Shown: positions 34,031 through 44,640, numbered from the stretch's first letter. The stretch: 64,000 nt of DNA from Escarpia spicata (GCA_963995525.1 OZ023205.1:64768845-64832844), one strand, 5' to 3'. Translations and numbers: made by a program. Notes: generated by a model not told the origin, from the letters alone.

Positions 34031-35834
34031 TTGAAAGCAGTCAGTAAAATCACAAGGTTGCACATGTGCTCTATTGACCAGTCTGGTAAGCTGTTAAGTT
34101 CCTTCAAAACAGGGTGGAATACGTTTACCTAACACGGATGTTTGAAGTGCTTCCATGCTAGAGATTGCAATGTGGTTGTAGCGTTTTCAAAATGTCGACG
34201 TTTTCGTAGTTTTCTGCGACAAGGAACACTGTGTTCAATGCCAGAATATAAGCAAATAATCCAGACAGACTAACATACATCCTGTTTTTCTCGAAACAAA
34301 CACAAGTGAATTGACAAACTAGGACAAGGATTGGCTGTTATTGCTAGCTGTGCCAGTGTTTCTACAAGTTATTCCTGCACAGTTCCGATTATAATTTGTC
34401 AGTGGGTACGCTACTCAATGTGTACACACACCTAAATCTTGGAATTGTAGTCCCATGACAAATATTTGCTCGGCGACACAATTCTGAGGTCCGGATATGT
34501 CGCACGAGTGAAATATGGCAAAAGGTGAAGTATTATAGTTGTTCATAATTTTATAGTAAAGCCTAAAGTTGGTTGTCATACTGATCGCTGTTAAATGCCG
34601 TTAGTCTTGTTAGTCAAAATCCCAGTTAACATCCCTGTCCGGTATATCTCTTCGAAATCCGGAGTGATTAACAGTGACGTTACACGTAGTTGATTTGATG
34701 AAAAAAATTACAGAAACATATATGTGATGATTTGACTCGGTACGTCGTGGAAACGTTACACCTAACGAACACCGATTATATCAGATCATGTCTGCTATTT
34801 CAGCAACTTAGTTATTACAGTTAGCATGACACATGAAATAGTCGGTGGATAAAAACGTATCCTCATCAATGATGTATAATTTGTTGATATCAACACGTTA
34901 CCAATACGTGTTTGGTAAATATCACCCGCACAAAAATTACCAAACTACCGCAATATGTTTCCCAATTATCACGTTGCAACGTCCTGGAAGCAGTATATTT
35001 AAATACAACGCAATATACATGTATTGCTAGTTTGATATTACCTCCCAAGAGGCACCAATAAATTAAATAATTACATAACTACTATTGCGGTCTGTACGCG
35101 TTGGTATCCGTCGGATCATGACATGCGATGTTCGAGTACAAGTCAGTACTACCAGATACACAGGCAACAAACCAGGCATTATGTCTCAAGTTGTCATGGA
35201 TGTGAAGTGTGTTTATCATAGAGGTCATAAATCAGCCACTGGTTTGTATGAGGTTGTGATAACAAGAAGTTGCGTAAATTGTTCTTTTCTAGTAGTTTGT
35301 TGACGTTTATACTTTTCACGGCTGCGAAGCATTTTGCATAAACACAGAGGAGAAACAAAACACAATGAAGTCACGTAAGATACTTTAGGCTATATGTTTA
35401 TTCAAAAAGATGAAGTGACAAACCGTTTGTGTCATTAACATTAATGAATTCATTGCTGTTGTTTATCAAGCACCAATTTACAGTACTAATGTACACATGC
35501 ATTTTTCAAGTAATTACTACCGTCGCCATTCTTGCACGGGTCGATGGCACTCTGGTCACTTCTGAGCGACGAACGTGGCTATTTGGAATAATGTGGCGAC
35601 GGCCTTTATAGGTCCGGCATAGAACGATGGCTGATGTGTTGTCCTGCCTATGAAACAACTGTGCCGCACAACAGAGCGGATGATCTAAACTGAAAGTGCG
35701 AAGTGATATTTAATCGTGTCGTGTTGATATCGCATGGTCAACTGATTCACTTTGACGATCGACGGGTTTTGTGTAGCGTGATCGACTAGTAGTATGTTGA
35801 ATGGTCTATTGATATATCGTGGCGGGTATGTTGG
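34031..35834. other. Intergenic, nothing recognised
   Basis: No gene, RNA or repeat supported on either strand. The short ORFs at 34845, 35085 and 35429 have no recognisable motif. Confidence 0.5.
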
Positions 35835-35954
35835 TTGTGTGTGTGTGTGTGTGTGTGTGCGTGTGTGCGCGTGTGTGTGTGTGAGTGTGTGTGTGAGAGA
35901 GAGAGAGAGAGTGTAGTTGTGTGTTTGCAAGTGTGTGTGTGTGTGTGTGTTTGC

Positions 35955-36005
<51 letters not shown>

Positions 36006-36110
36006 TTTGCGCGTGTGTGCGCGTACGCGCACGTGTTTATATATGTGGGTGCAAGCGTGCATGCTCGTGCGAGCGGGCTTGCGTGCGCGCGGGCGGGCTT
36101 TCGACGCAAC
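35835..36110. repeat. (GT)n microsatellite with GA and GC interruptions
   Basis: About 275 bp of alternating purine-pyrimidine repeat. It includes GAGAGAGA at 35895 and ends in a GCGTGCGCGC-rich edge, so it could form Z-DNA. Reading frames on both strands are artefacts. Confidence 0.95.
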
Positions 36111-36790
36111 CACTTTCCCCAACACTAATACTCCACGTTGGTCCCGATAAAAACTAATCATGTAATCCATACAGACGAGCCTTGAAAAAAAATTATATAC
36201 GACTCACTTGTGCATGGAAGTGACACTGGTTTATCGCTGCCACGTCACGACACTTTGTAATGCAATAATTGGCAGTGGTGCTGAAAAAATCCGTTATTCA
36301 CCACTAAACGACCAGTCGCTACAAACACAAGCATCAGCAATAGACTGGAGGCGCGACATCATTATATCCTACTGAATCCATTAGCAGCAAGGGCAAGAGA
36401 CTAAGCAAATTTGTAATCCAGAGCAGGGTAAATATTGCAATCACATTACAACTTAATTGCCCAGACATTTACTGTTGTCCATTGTGCGCAATGGCAAGGC
36501 GTTTGGTAATTATTGTCGGTTAATCGGTTGCTACTTTCAGAGACAAGTACTGCAGCACATTATCCACAACGTAAGAAGGCAACAGAAACGTCGAGTTCAT
36601 GTTTATATAGTGAATATAGGTACAAAAATTAAATGTGTTGTATCAATAACATTAATTTAAACAGAACGGTATCATTCAATGCAGCAATAGCCATGCATCG
36701 TCTAACAACAAAGGCATATAGACTGCAGAGTTCAGCGTATGTAACTTTTATAAATCACGAACCGCTCTACATATACAATACTAATAGTCC
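36111..36790. other. Unassigned spacer
   Basis: No supportable gene. The ORFs at 36457-36660 and 36633-36971 are unrecognised, and the second runs into the inverted repeat. Confidence 0.4.
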
Positions 36791-36794
36791 AGTC

Positions 36795-37185
36795 AATATA
36801 TGTCCAAAAGATGGTCAACCTCAAGCAAATTGCAATAGTAATTATGACTGTGTTTTAGTCAGTACTCCACATGTCTACGTTACCAGAAACAAAGTCCACC
36901 GAAATCCCAGTGGTGGAACATTGTCATTTTTGACGACAATGAGAAATGGTCAAAAATCGCTGCCCTGGTGACGTTTTGGCTTAGTGAAATGTAGGGGTAG
37001 GCATTATTTAGGCTGTACTGTATATTTTCTTTGCATATTCCATATGCATTTTGCAAGCCATTGGCAAGATAATGGACTGATCTACCTAATGGTATTGAAT
37101 TAATATAAATTCGTTAAAATATTAACGTGAACAATCGGTTTTAAACACAGTGAACCCCGATTTATAGCCGGTTTGGGGGTAGCGT
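36795..37185 (+). repeat. Inverted repeat 1, left arm (about 390 bp)
   Basis: Matches the reverse complement of 40509-40895. Landmarks are CAAGCAAATTGCAATAGTAA, CCCAGTGGTGGAACATTGTC, TCAAAAATCGCTGCC and TTTTAAACACAGTGAA. Confidence 0.75.
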
Positions 37186-38297
37186 TGCGATCTAACGTTG
37201 ACTTAGTCCATTTTCAATTGAATAAATGGATGCTCTATTGTATAATGTTTTGGTGGATTTTCTGTCCCTGAAGCAATTCAGTTTGGTTTTCCTCGGGACA
37301 ACCTAGGGCATTTTTTTTAAATATGCAAATTAAGACCACCATTGAAACACATATTTTCTTCAATAGCTTTGTAACTATGCATGATAATGTCACAAACGTG
37401 GTGTCAAGACCGATATGTTCATGGTCAACCATTAAGAGAAATACATCCCCAGATGTATATAACGGCTGCTGGTTTGTCATTTCATAAACTTTCAGATATC
37501 GTCCATGTTGGAGCTTATTACATGTTTATCTCCAATGCAATTTTTATGCATATCTCAAACGTCTTTGGTTCGCATCTATTGTCTATGCCCCTATAATAAT
37601 AACAGCACAATCACCAACATAAAACACATTCAATCTCATTATAAAATTATTGTACAACAAAGGATAAATAGTTAAATTCTCAATTATGTACCATGTCTTC
37701 CCGTGCAATTTGATTTCCCAAAGCATTTTTTGCACGAATATCATCTACAATGTTTCAGTCAACAACAGAAAATCTGAGGTGGCAATATTACTTTTCGTTT
37801 TTAAAGAAATGGCCCTCAAAATCAAATTTCCGCATATCATAACAACTGCGTTACCTATAACCTTAATTTTTGTGTCAAAACATGGGTTTTAGACGTCAGA
37901 GGTTTCACATATTTTACATGTGGCCTTTACCGACTATCTTATCCGCCATTGTAAAGATGGCGGTCGTCAAAACAAATTTGACAATATCTTACCAATTACA
38001 TCACACAAAGTCATCAAGTCTATCTTAATATGTAGAATTGTGGTGGACAATTTCAAATATGTTACACATGACCTTTTCTAACAGTCATATATCTGCCATT
38101 TTTAAAGATGCCGTCCATCAAAACCAGTTATCGCTATAACCTAGACCTACAACACCTGGAGCCGTAATGTTGGTGCCAATAGATAGATTTTCAGGTGCGA
38201 TAATTTCAAATAAATTACATACGCATGGTCCCCAAACGCGAGAGGGTTTCAAAACCCATCGCCAGCGGTACACGCGCAATATATGGTACGTGACATA
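37186..38297. other. Unassigned stretch with internal repeats
   Basis: No gene supported. Between about 37780 and 38130 a loosely repeated block recurs: TTTTTAAAGA or TTGTAAAGATGGC, then GTCAAAACAAATTT, then a TTTCACATATTTTACATGTG-like segment. Confidence 0.4.
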
Positions 38298-38450
38298 TTA
38301 TTGCAGTGGCATTGTGCAACCGTCAGTGCTACATGCCTTGCTCACTGCTTTGCAATCACAGATTATGAAATTAGTCAGACCTGGAGGATCCGGGAGTCCA
38401 ATGTCAAAGCTGGGTGACGGGATACCGTCCTTCACCTCCCACAAAACATA
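38298..38450 (-). pseudogene. C-terminal fragment of a PIN-like repeat-borne gene
   Basis: Minus strand, from about 38440: WEVKDGIPSPSFDIGLPDPP, GLTNFIICDCKAVSKACSTD, then GC. The 'DGIPSPS...PPGL...CxCKAxxKxCxTxxC' pattern matches the Cys-rich C-terminus of a repetitive animal protein family that also has a DTDLLVLL box. The rest of that gene lies on the opposite strand next door, so this is a rearranged fragment. Confidence 0.5.
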
Positions 38451-38454
38451 GCGT

Positions 38455-39100
38455 GATGTCCAAATGAGGAGGACCTTGCTGATCAGCCACCTTCCACCGC
38501 ATGAGTGTGGGAGAAAGAATGGGAAGCCAGTGCCCATCTTGCCTCCCACAAATTACGTGCGAAGAGCACATCTTCAGATGATACTGTGGGGGGGGCGGCT
38601 GATCAGCAAGGTCCTCCTCTTAGAGGAAGAGTTTTTTGGCCAACACAGAAAACAAGCATACATTCATCAACTTACTGAGCAATGCACTTGAGCAAGCAGG
38701 GTGCTGCTGTTTTTCTGCAGAGGACGCTAATGTAATGACCGGTAGATAGCACTGAACACATCAGACAAAATCGACACTACCCTCATTGGTGAAGACAACG
38801 ATTTGCTAGTGCTGTTGTGTTACCACTTTTAACAGGAGCCCTTTGATGTGTTCTTAATGCCAGAGCCTAAACAAATAAATAATGGTCTGGTACATCAGAG
38901 CTCTCACAGAATATCTAAGCCCAGCTGTGGGCTAAGATATCAGACCATAACAACAGTTGAAGAATTTGTTACTGCAGGAAAATAGGCTATTGTGTGCTTC
39001 CAATGTGAAAGCATTGGCAAAAACCTTGATTTGTTGCTTTATAAGCATTTCATTGAAAATGTAGCATGAAGCGCAGCTGATGCACAGGAATAAATTTACC
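38455..39100 (+). repeat. Inverted repeat 2, left arm
   Basis: Reverse complement of 41820-42480, by eye roughly 75-85 percent identical. It begins and ends its first 150 bp with an inner inverted pair AGGACCTTGCTGATCAGCC / GGCTGATCAGCAAGGTCCTC (38471 and 38598), so the arm itself has a fold-back. Confidence 0.8.
38545..39065 (+). pseudogene. PIN-like gene fragment (DTDLLVLL family), plus strand
   Basis: Plus strand: LPPTNYVRRAHLQMILWGG (38545-38605). After stops come SDKIDTTLIGEDNDLLVLLC (38763) and YH, then FDVFLMPEPKQINN (38835), then a VEEFVTAGK and ENL-type segment (38955-39060). The acidic GED(T/N)DLLVLL box resembles the metal site of PIN/FEN-like nuclease domains in this repetitive family, but its Asp is Asn in this arm. 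The normal order is PIN part first and LPPT part later; here it is scrambled. The likely origin is a mobile-element-associated gene. Confidence 0.5.
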
Positions 39101-39108
39101 CCGTACTT

Positions 39109-39500
39109 CTACTGCTGCTCACTAACACAGTAGTGGGAAAATCTCCGTCCCCGGGGGTACGGGCGGCAGGTTTGTCTTTTCCAGGACCTCTTTGTTGGAG
39201 ACATAGTCCTGCCAATGCAGTCACGTGATGGAGCGCCGACAACGCTGGTGGAACCGTTCAAGCAGTTGTACTTGCTTTCTGTAGAGGAACCACGCCTCCG
39301 CCCCATACAAAAGGGTAGTGACGACGACAGCCTTGTATACTTGTATCTTTGTTGACAAACGCAACGGGTGATTCTTCCGTACGTATATATTTCAGCTGGC
39401 GACCGAGTGAGTTGTTGGCCTTGGCAAGATAAACTACAATCCGTTGCGATGCAATTGCGGATAGAACGGAGTTGATTGCACTTTTGTGTGCGCGTGGTGT
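39109..39500 (-). mobile_element. LINE C-terminal fragment, antisense
   Basis: Minus strand: VQVYKAVVVTTLLYGAEAW-like (about 39350-39300), then QLLERFHQRCRRSI, then PTKRSWKRQTCRPYPRGRRF. It is the post-RT region seen in many LINE ORF2 proteins ('YKAVVLxxLLYGxExW...LexFHqrCLRxIL'). Confidence 0.65.
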
Positions 39501-39819
39501 GTCAAATGTCCAATAACATCTCCGTGGAATCTCTCAACGACAGCAGTGTTTGAACGTGTCATGTACCAGTAAATAAAATTATTTGTTAAGCAATAATAAG
39601 GATGTACCTACACACCTCAGTGCATTTTTTTATAGCGTAGTTTTTGGGTGAAAATAACTGATATTGAAATAAGTACCAGAATTAAAATATCAATTAAATA
39701 CAAAACATACTAATACATTCATGAAAACGGCGTTACTATTTAGAATGAAGGTTAGTCGACCGAAAACCCAATTCATTGACTTCATGTTCAAACGGAATGA
39801 GGAGATAGACAGCCCAGCT

Positions 39820-40420
39820 GGAATATGTGACACACTTCACATATCTAGGGCCAGCAGGCATTAAAACGGAGATCAAACAGAGAGTGAGTGCAGCTTGGAG
39901 AAATTGGAAGAAATGCAGTGGAGTGTTGTGCGACAGGAGGATGCCAGTGAAGTTGAAGGGAAAGATCTATAAAACAGTAGTCCGACCAGCAATGCTGTAC
40001 GGGGCTAAGACGTATGCAACAAGGAAAGGACAAGAAGCAAGGCTAGATGTGAATGAGATGTGGATGCTGAGGTGGATGTGTGGAGTAACAAAGAAAGACA
40101 AGATCCGAAACGAATATATTAGAAGAGCAACGAGAGTGACACAAGCATTCAAAAAAAGATAACAGAGAAACGACCGAAATGGTATGGGCATGTGAAGGGA
40201 AGAGGAGCACATAGTGAGAAGAATGCTAAATGCAGAGAAACCAGGAAGAAGAAGGAGAGGATGACCGCAGACCAGATGGAAAGACACATGCAGAAGACAC
40301 ATGGAAATCGTGGATCTGAGTGCAGATGTGGTGATGGACAGGGCGACTTGGAGAAAGAAAATTACCAGCCATACCGACGAACCCAGATGACTGGAAAAGT
40401 CAGAGAAGAAGAAGGTGTTA
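39820..40420 (+). mobile_element. LINE C-terminal fragment (RTE-like), plus strand
   Basis: ORF 39827-40162: FTYLG, then AAWRNWKKCSGVLCDRRMPV, KLKGKIYKTVVRPAMLYGAK, then EMWMLRWMCGVTKKDKIRNE. It continues after a stop with a WYGH-like segment, RREEEHIVRRMLN and TRWKDTCRRHM in a second frame up to 40420. The pattern is the C-terminal third of an RTE-like ORF2. One frame break is clear. Confidence 0.75.
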
Positions 40421-40508
40421 CTATTTAGAAACAATAGCTAATGATATAAACTGTGTAAAATAACAAGTTTATGAATATATATGTAAACAAAATTCGGTTG
40501 ATCACAAA

Positions 40509-40895
40509 GCTACTTCCCATAGCGGCTAAAATTCGGTTTTCACTGTGTTTAAAAAATAATTTTCTTTATATTACTAAATGGAATTAAACCTGATGTATAT
40601 CGATATATTAATATATCTATACCATTTCCATCGGTGTACATCATATGTGTATATTGCGCAAAGAATATACAATACTCAGCTTAAATAACGCCTTTTTCTA
40701 CATTTTACTATGACAGAAGTGACTGGCAGCGATTTTCGACCACTTGTCCTTATCGTCAGAAATGAAAATGTTCCACCAGTGGATTTCTGTAGACTTTATA
40801 TCTAATAATGCACACATATAGTGCTAACTAAAAACGCCATAATGATTGCTATTACAATTTGCCTGAGGCTAAACCATAGTTTGGCTGGACTTGGC
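40509..40895 (-). repeat. Inverted repeat 1, right arm
   Basis: Reverse complement of 36795-37185. Landmarks are TTTTCACTGTGTTTAAAAAA, GGCAGCGATTTTCGACC and CCACCAGTGGATTTCTGTAG. Confidence 0.75.
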
Positions 40896-40924
40896 CGAAA
40901 ATCGGGGTACACGTAAATTGCGAT

Positions 40925-41264
40925 AATTTACAAATGTGTCTAGAATAGGATTCTGACCTTAATATTTATTGCAATGATACTTGTTATGTTTCTTTACATT
41001 GCTAAAAGCATTGGTTTTTCCGTGCTATACATTATCTTTATAGTTTTCTCACAGAAAATAAGTTATACAACATGAATTACGTGTTCTGCCCTAAATTTCA
41101 GTGAGACCTACGACCACTTGGTAATATGTGAAAATGACAATGTTTCACCTAGTGGATTTTGGACTTTTTTCTGGTAGCATAAACATACAGTAAAATCTAA
41201 GAATGCCACAAAACTTACTATTGCAATTTTTTTGAGGTTGAACCACAGATTGACTGTATTATAA
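40925..41264 (-). repeat. Third copy of the inverted repeat 1 arm
   Basis: A more diverged direct neighbour of 40509-40895 in the same orientation: CGACCACTTGGTAATATGTG, TTTCACCTAGTGGATTTTGG, then a TTGCAATTTTTTTGAGGTTG segment. Confidence 0.6.
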
Positions 41265-41800
41265 AAACAATTAAGTGAGCAAAAATGTGCTACGCAAAAT
41301 AACAAAAAAAATTATAAAAAATTACGTTTATTTGTGAATCTCTGTTGGTTGGTAAATCTACGTGATTGTGACGACACGCCGTCTTCAGTCTATCAGAAAG
41401 TGGGTGGGGCTTATAAAATGAACTTAAGAACTAATGAAGTATGCATGTCTGAAACCTATGCAAATTAGACAGTGGCGCCTCAATAAGTACATGAGTGAAC
41501 TGTGTCACCGAACTAACTACGTTCGGTAGTGTCGCAAACGACGAAAATGACACATTGTTTAAGACTGACTAACGGGAAACGAAACACGTTTGGGAACGGG
41601 ATCTTCCCATTGATCTTCACAAGTGAACAATCTGCCCCACATAACGGATGACCGACAGTAATTGGGCTGGTGCTACTGTGAGTTCAGTCATCTTTGGAAT
41701 ATGGTACTTGTCTATGACAATCCAGTTCTAGTCCGTGGCTTTTAGAGTTTTCTTGGATCCTTTCCACTGTTGGTTCTGAGAGTTGATCCTGAGGCTGTGA
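41265..41800. other. Unassigned spacer
   Basis: Nothing recognised between the third arm copy and inverted repeat 2. Confidence 0.4.
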
Positions 41801-41819
41801 TAGAGGGAAGCAGCTGAAG

Positions 41820-42480
41820 TACGGGGTAGATTTATCCCTGTGCGTAAGCTGGGCTTGATGCTACATTTTCACTGAAGTGCTTGTACAGCAAACAATCAAG
41901 GTTTTTTGCTAATGTTGCATATTTGAAGCACACAATAGCCTATTTTCCTGCAGTAACCAATTCTTCAACTGTTGCTATGGTATGATATGTTAGCCCAAAG
42001 CTGGGCTCAGATATTCTGTGAGAGCTCACATGTATCAGATCGTTATTTATTTATTGTGCAATGCTTTTTAGGCTCTGGTATTAAGAACACATCAAAGGGC
42101 TCCTATTAAAAGTGGTAACACAACAGTACCAGCAAATCGGTGTCTTCACCATTGTGGATAGTGCCAATTTTATCTGATGTCTTCAGTGCTGTCTAACGAT
42201 CATCAGCTTAGCGTCCCGTGCACGAAAACAACACCACCCTGCTTGCTCAAGTGCATTGCTCAGTAAGTTTATGGATGTGTGCTTGTTTTCTCTGTTGGCC
42301 AAAAACCTTCTCCCCTAGTAGGAGGACCTTGCTGATCAGCCGCCTCCCACAGTATCATCTGGAGATGTGCCCTTTGCACAAAACCTGTGGGAGGCATGGT
42401 GTGCACTAGCTTCCCATTATTTCTCCCATACACATGCTGTGGAAGGCGGTTGATCAGCAAGGTCCTCCTTATTTAGACAT
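41820..42480 (-). repeat. Inverted repeat 2, right arm
   Basis: Reverse complement of 38455-39100. It keeps the same inner fold-back (GGACCTTGCTGATCAGCCGC at 42326; GATCAGCAAGGTCCTCCT at 42452). Confidence 0.8.
41930..42460 (-). pseudogene. PIN-like gene fragment, second copy
   Basis: Minus strand: MPPTGFVQRAHLQMILWEAA (42395-42335) and DQQGPP. After stops come SDKIGTIHNGEDTDLLVLLC and YHF (about 42180-42108). Here the acidic box keeps both Asp residues (EDTD), unlike the other arm. Stops and frameshifts remain. Confidence 0.5.
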
Positions 42481-42528
42481 CACGCAGTTTGTGTGGGAGA
42501 TGAAGGACGGTATCCCGTCAACCAGCTG
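42440..42528 (+). pseudogene. PIN-like gene C-terminal piece, fold-back orientation
   Basis: Plus strand: DQQGPPYLDITQFVWEMKDG and IPSTSC, the in-order junction of the LWEAADQQGPP segment with the DGIPS segment. It reads away from the minus-strand copy of the same exon 60 bp to its left. It is cut by the LTR element at 42528. Confidence 0.5.
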
Positions 42529-42532
42529 TTCC

Positions 42533-42659
42533 TGTAACGAAACTCGCTGTTTGTATTGGTAATAAATCACATTTTATTGAGTACTGAACCTGATGCCATC
42601 GGTGCTGAGTAACCAGGGAATTGATCCCCCGACATCTGCCTCATATACGTATTGTCACA
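42533..42659 (-). repeat. LTR (3' LTR in the sense of the element)
   Basis: 127 bp, starts TGTAACGAAACTCGCTG on the plus strand and ends ATTGTCACA. Contains AATAAA (plus strand, 42551) and a TACTCAATAAAATG stretch on the minus strand that could serve as its poly(A) signal. Confidence 0.9.
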
Positions 42660-42775
42660 TCTCTCCTCTAAAAAAAAACTTGAACAGTGAACACAAATAG
42701 AACAGTCAAAACTAGAACATGGCAACAGTTGATATGATGTGAATCGATATCGATCTAATCATTCGCATGATGTAG

Positions 42776-43333
42776 TCACACGTAATCATGTAGATGGCTG
42801 GGCCTGCGTGTGGCCCGATCTGATCGCCGAGGGCTGTGCACCATTGCTGGCTGAGGTGCTTGACCATTCACCTGCGCATCACACTGCCGAGGGCTTTGCC
42901 ACACTGCCGGCTGAGGTGGTTGACCATTTATCTGCGCATCACACTGCACTGACTCAGCTGCACCGTTGACCTCGACCGTTCTGTAGTGTTCGTATGGCTC
43001 GCCAGGTTCCTGTTGTCGCTTGTTGAAAACGAATCTCTCAAACGGTACATTTTTCGTCGGTTGACAGTACTGGGCAAACTTCTCCAATACTGGCCCAATC
43101 CGCTGTTCGTCGCCGTCTGTTGTCCACTCCCTGAACGTAGAGAACACCTCCCGCGCATCTTCCCCAATGACTGTTAGAAGGGTGGCGACCTGCACCGGCT
43201 CTGGTTTGTTAGCCAGTTCAGTGGCTAGGGCATAGTTCGACCGTGCACTGTGGAATTTTCGCCATTTTTCAGCCGCATTGACGTCATTTATTTCTAACGA
43301 CTGCGGCGGCGGTAATGCAAAACTCGCTGCCAT
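42776..43333 (-). CDS. Gag N-terminus fused to Pol C-terminal tail
   Basis: Protein of about 185 residues if it starts at MAASFALPPPQSLEI (43333); an upstream in-frame ATG at 43348 adds five residues. The first 120 residues are a Gag-like domain: AEKWRKFHSARSNYALATEL, VATLLTVIGEDAREVFSTF, EKFAQYCQPTKNVPFERFVF and GEPYEHYRT. At HYRT it passes in frame into a tail ending SPRRSDRATRRPSHLHDYV and stop, the usual C-terminal end of Ty3/gypsy Pol. The tail carries two 20-residue repeats (QCDAQxNGQxPQPA...SPR). Everything between (rest of Gag, protease, RT, RNase H, integrase) is missing. The ORF is intact. Whether the protein is used, for example to assemble with helper Gag, is unknown. Confidence 0.85.
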   Translation of the reverse strand: MAASFALPPPQSLEINDVNAAEKWRKFHSARSNYALATELANKPEPVQVATLLTVIGEDAREVFSTFREWTTDGDEQRIGPVLEKFAQYCQPTKNVPFERFVFNKRQQEPGEPYEHYRTVEVNGAAESVQCDAQINGQPPQPAVWQSPRQCDAQVNGQAPQPAMVHSPRRSDRATRRPSHLHDYV

Positions 43334-43447
43334 TATCGCCCACTTCACTCAACGTGCGACTTTATTGTCTTTGTTACGGCGTTTTGTTCTGAATAACCGA
43401 GTACACAGTTCAACAATGACTCGATTAAAAAAACACCGCTGCCATCA

Positions 43448-43574
43448 TGTAACGAAACTCGCTGTTTGTATTGGTAATAAATCACATTTTATTGAGTACT
43501 GAACCTGATGCCATCGGTGCTGAGTAACCAGGGAATTGATCCCCCGACATCTGCCTCATATACGTATTGTCACA
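43448..43574 (-). repeat. LTR (5' LTR in the sense of the element)
   Basis: Same 127 bp as the other LTR, with no difference that I can see. Confidence 0.9.
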
Positions 43575-43599
43575 GTTCCTCCAACCCGTAAAGGAGAGC

Positions 43600-44640
43600 A
43601 CGAAAGTAGTGTTTCGAAGGAGAAGAGGGTCCAACAGAGAACAGTGGATTAGTAATCAGTGGTAACTGATTAATAAAAGGAACGATATGAAGATCAGAAG
43701 AGATCAAGCAGCTAGAAACCTCCAACAATGGATATTATCAGATGAGGAGTACAAGAAACTGGACAAGGAAGTAAAAAGAGCTGTAGGACAGATAAAAGGA
43801 AATGGTTAGAAGATAAAGGAAGCGCAAACAGCAGCAGAACGGAATGACTCGAAAACGCTGTTTAGGATTGTGAGAGAGCTAACTAGCGCGAAAAGCAATT
43901 CCAACATACCAATAAAAACAAAAAATGGCAGAGTGCTTCTAACACGCGAGGAACAAGCCACGATGTGAATCAAACACTTCCGAGAAATACTAAATCAATC
44001 AACACCTACCACACTCTTCAACTTCGGACAGGAACCAAACACAAAAGAGATCGATGTCACCACCAATGACCTCACCAAGGCAGAAGTCTCTAAAAGCCAT
44101 CGTCGCCTCAAACAACAAGGCAGCGTGCATTGATGAAGTGATTGAGTAAACTGGTTGGCATTCGTTGTTTTCATGGGCGTTCCTACGGATAACAACTTCG
44201 CTATCTTTCCGAATAAGTTCCGGAAATATCGAACTGGATAAACGGGAATGGGCAAAATGCACAGAGGGCAGCAGATTGGAATTGCCGACTAGTTGCAAAC
44301 ATTATATTTGTACAACTCTTCTCGTAGGCTTACAATGGCGCGTGGCGTACATATATCTTACTCTTCTGACACTAATGTAGTGGAGAGCGAGTTGATCTGG
44401 TCTGAGGAGGAAGTCCCTGATGATTGGAGACGAGGAGTAATCGTGACGTTACCAAAGAAGGGGTGCCTGGGCAACTGGCGAGGAATAACATTGATGTCAG
44501 TACCTGGAAAGGTGTTCTGCAGCGTAATCCGAATCCGGCTGAAGACAGCAGTTGACCTCCAGGAGGAACATGTTAGTTTTCAAAGAGGAAGGTCATGCTG
44601 TGAGCAGATTGAAACTGCGAAACATCACCGAGCTGGACAC
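43600..44640 (+). mobile_element. LINE-delta-like fragment, interrupted by a unit A piece
   Basis: Reads through the endonuclease-RT linker (SDEEYKKLDKEVKRAVGQIK; NDSKTLFRIVRELTSAKSNS; REEQATM*IKHFREILNQ) to NNKAACIDEV at 44125. After a 260-bp foreign block it resumes with EEEVPDDWRRGVIVTLPKKG (44404), NWRGITLMSVPGKVF and QEEHVSFQRGRSC (44558). This is the RT fingers region. Stops are present. The target site of the LTR element lies at its left edge. Confidence 0.75.
44130..44395 (-). repeat. Inverted piece of unit A inside a LINE
   Basis: Reverse complement of about 45062-45290 (landmarks GGGCGTTCCTACGGATAACA and ACTCTTCTGACACTAATGTA). It splits the LINE reading frame between the CIDEV and EEEVPDDW segments. 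Confidence 0.8.

Larger units (their letters stand above)
42533..43574 (-). mobile_element. Short Ty3/gypsy-type LTR retrotransposon, 1042 bp, complete ends
   Basis: Two 127-bp direct repeats that look identical (42533-42659 and 43448-43574) begin TG and end CA. A 5-bp target duplication GTTCC lies at 42528-42532 and 43575-43579. The sense strand is minus. Just inside the 3' LTR is a purine tract (AGAGGAGAGA on the minus strand, 42660-42670). Just inside the 5' LTR, TGGCAGCGGTG (minus strand, about 43444-43434) is a candidate primer-binding site two bases from the LTR. The interior has one ORF and no protease, RT or integrase, so the element is non-autonomous and must have moved with help from a relative. 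Identical LTRs mean recent insertion. It lies in the broken PIN-like gene. Confidence 0.92.

Noticed and set aside
35685..36170. His/Thr-rich and Cys/Val-rich ORFs
   Set aside because: Translations of a GT microsatellite on both strands.
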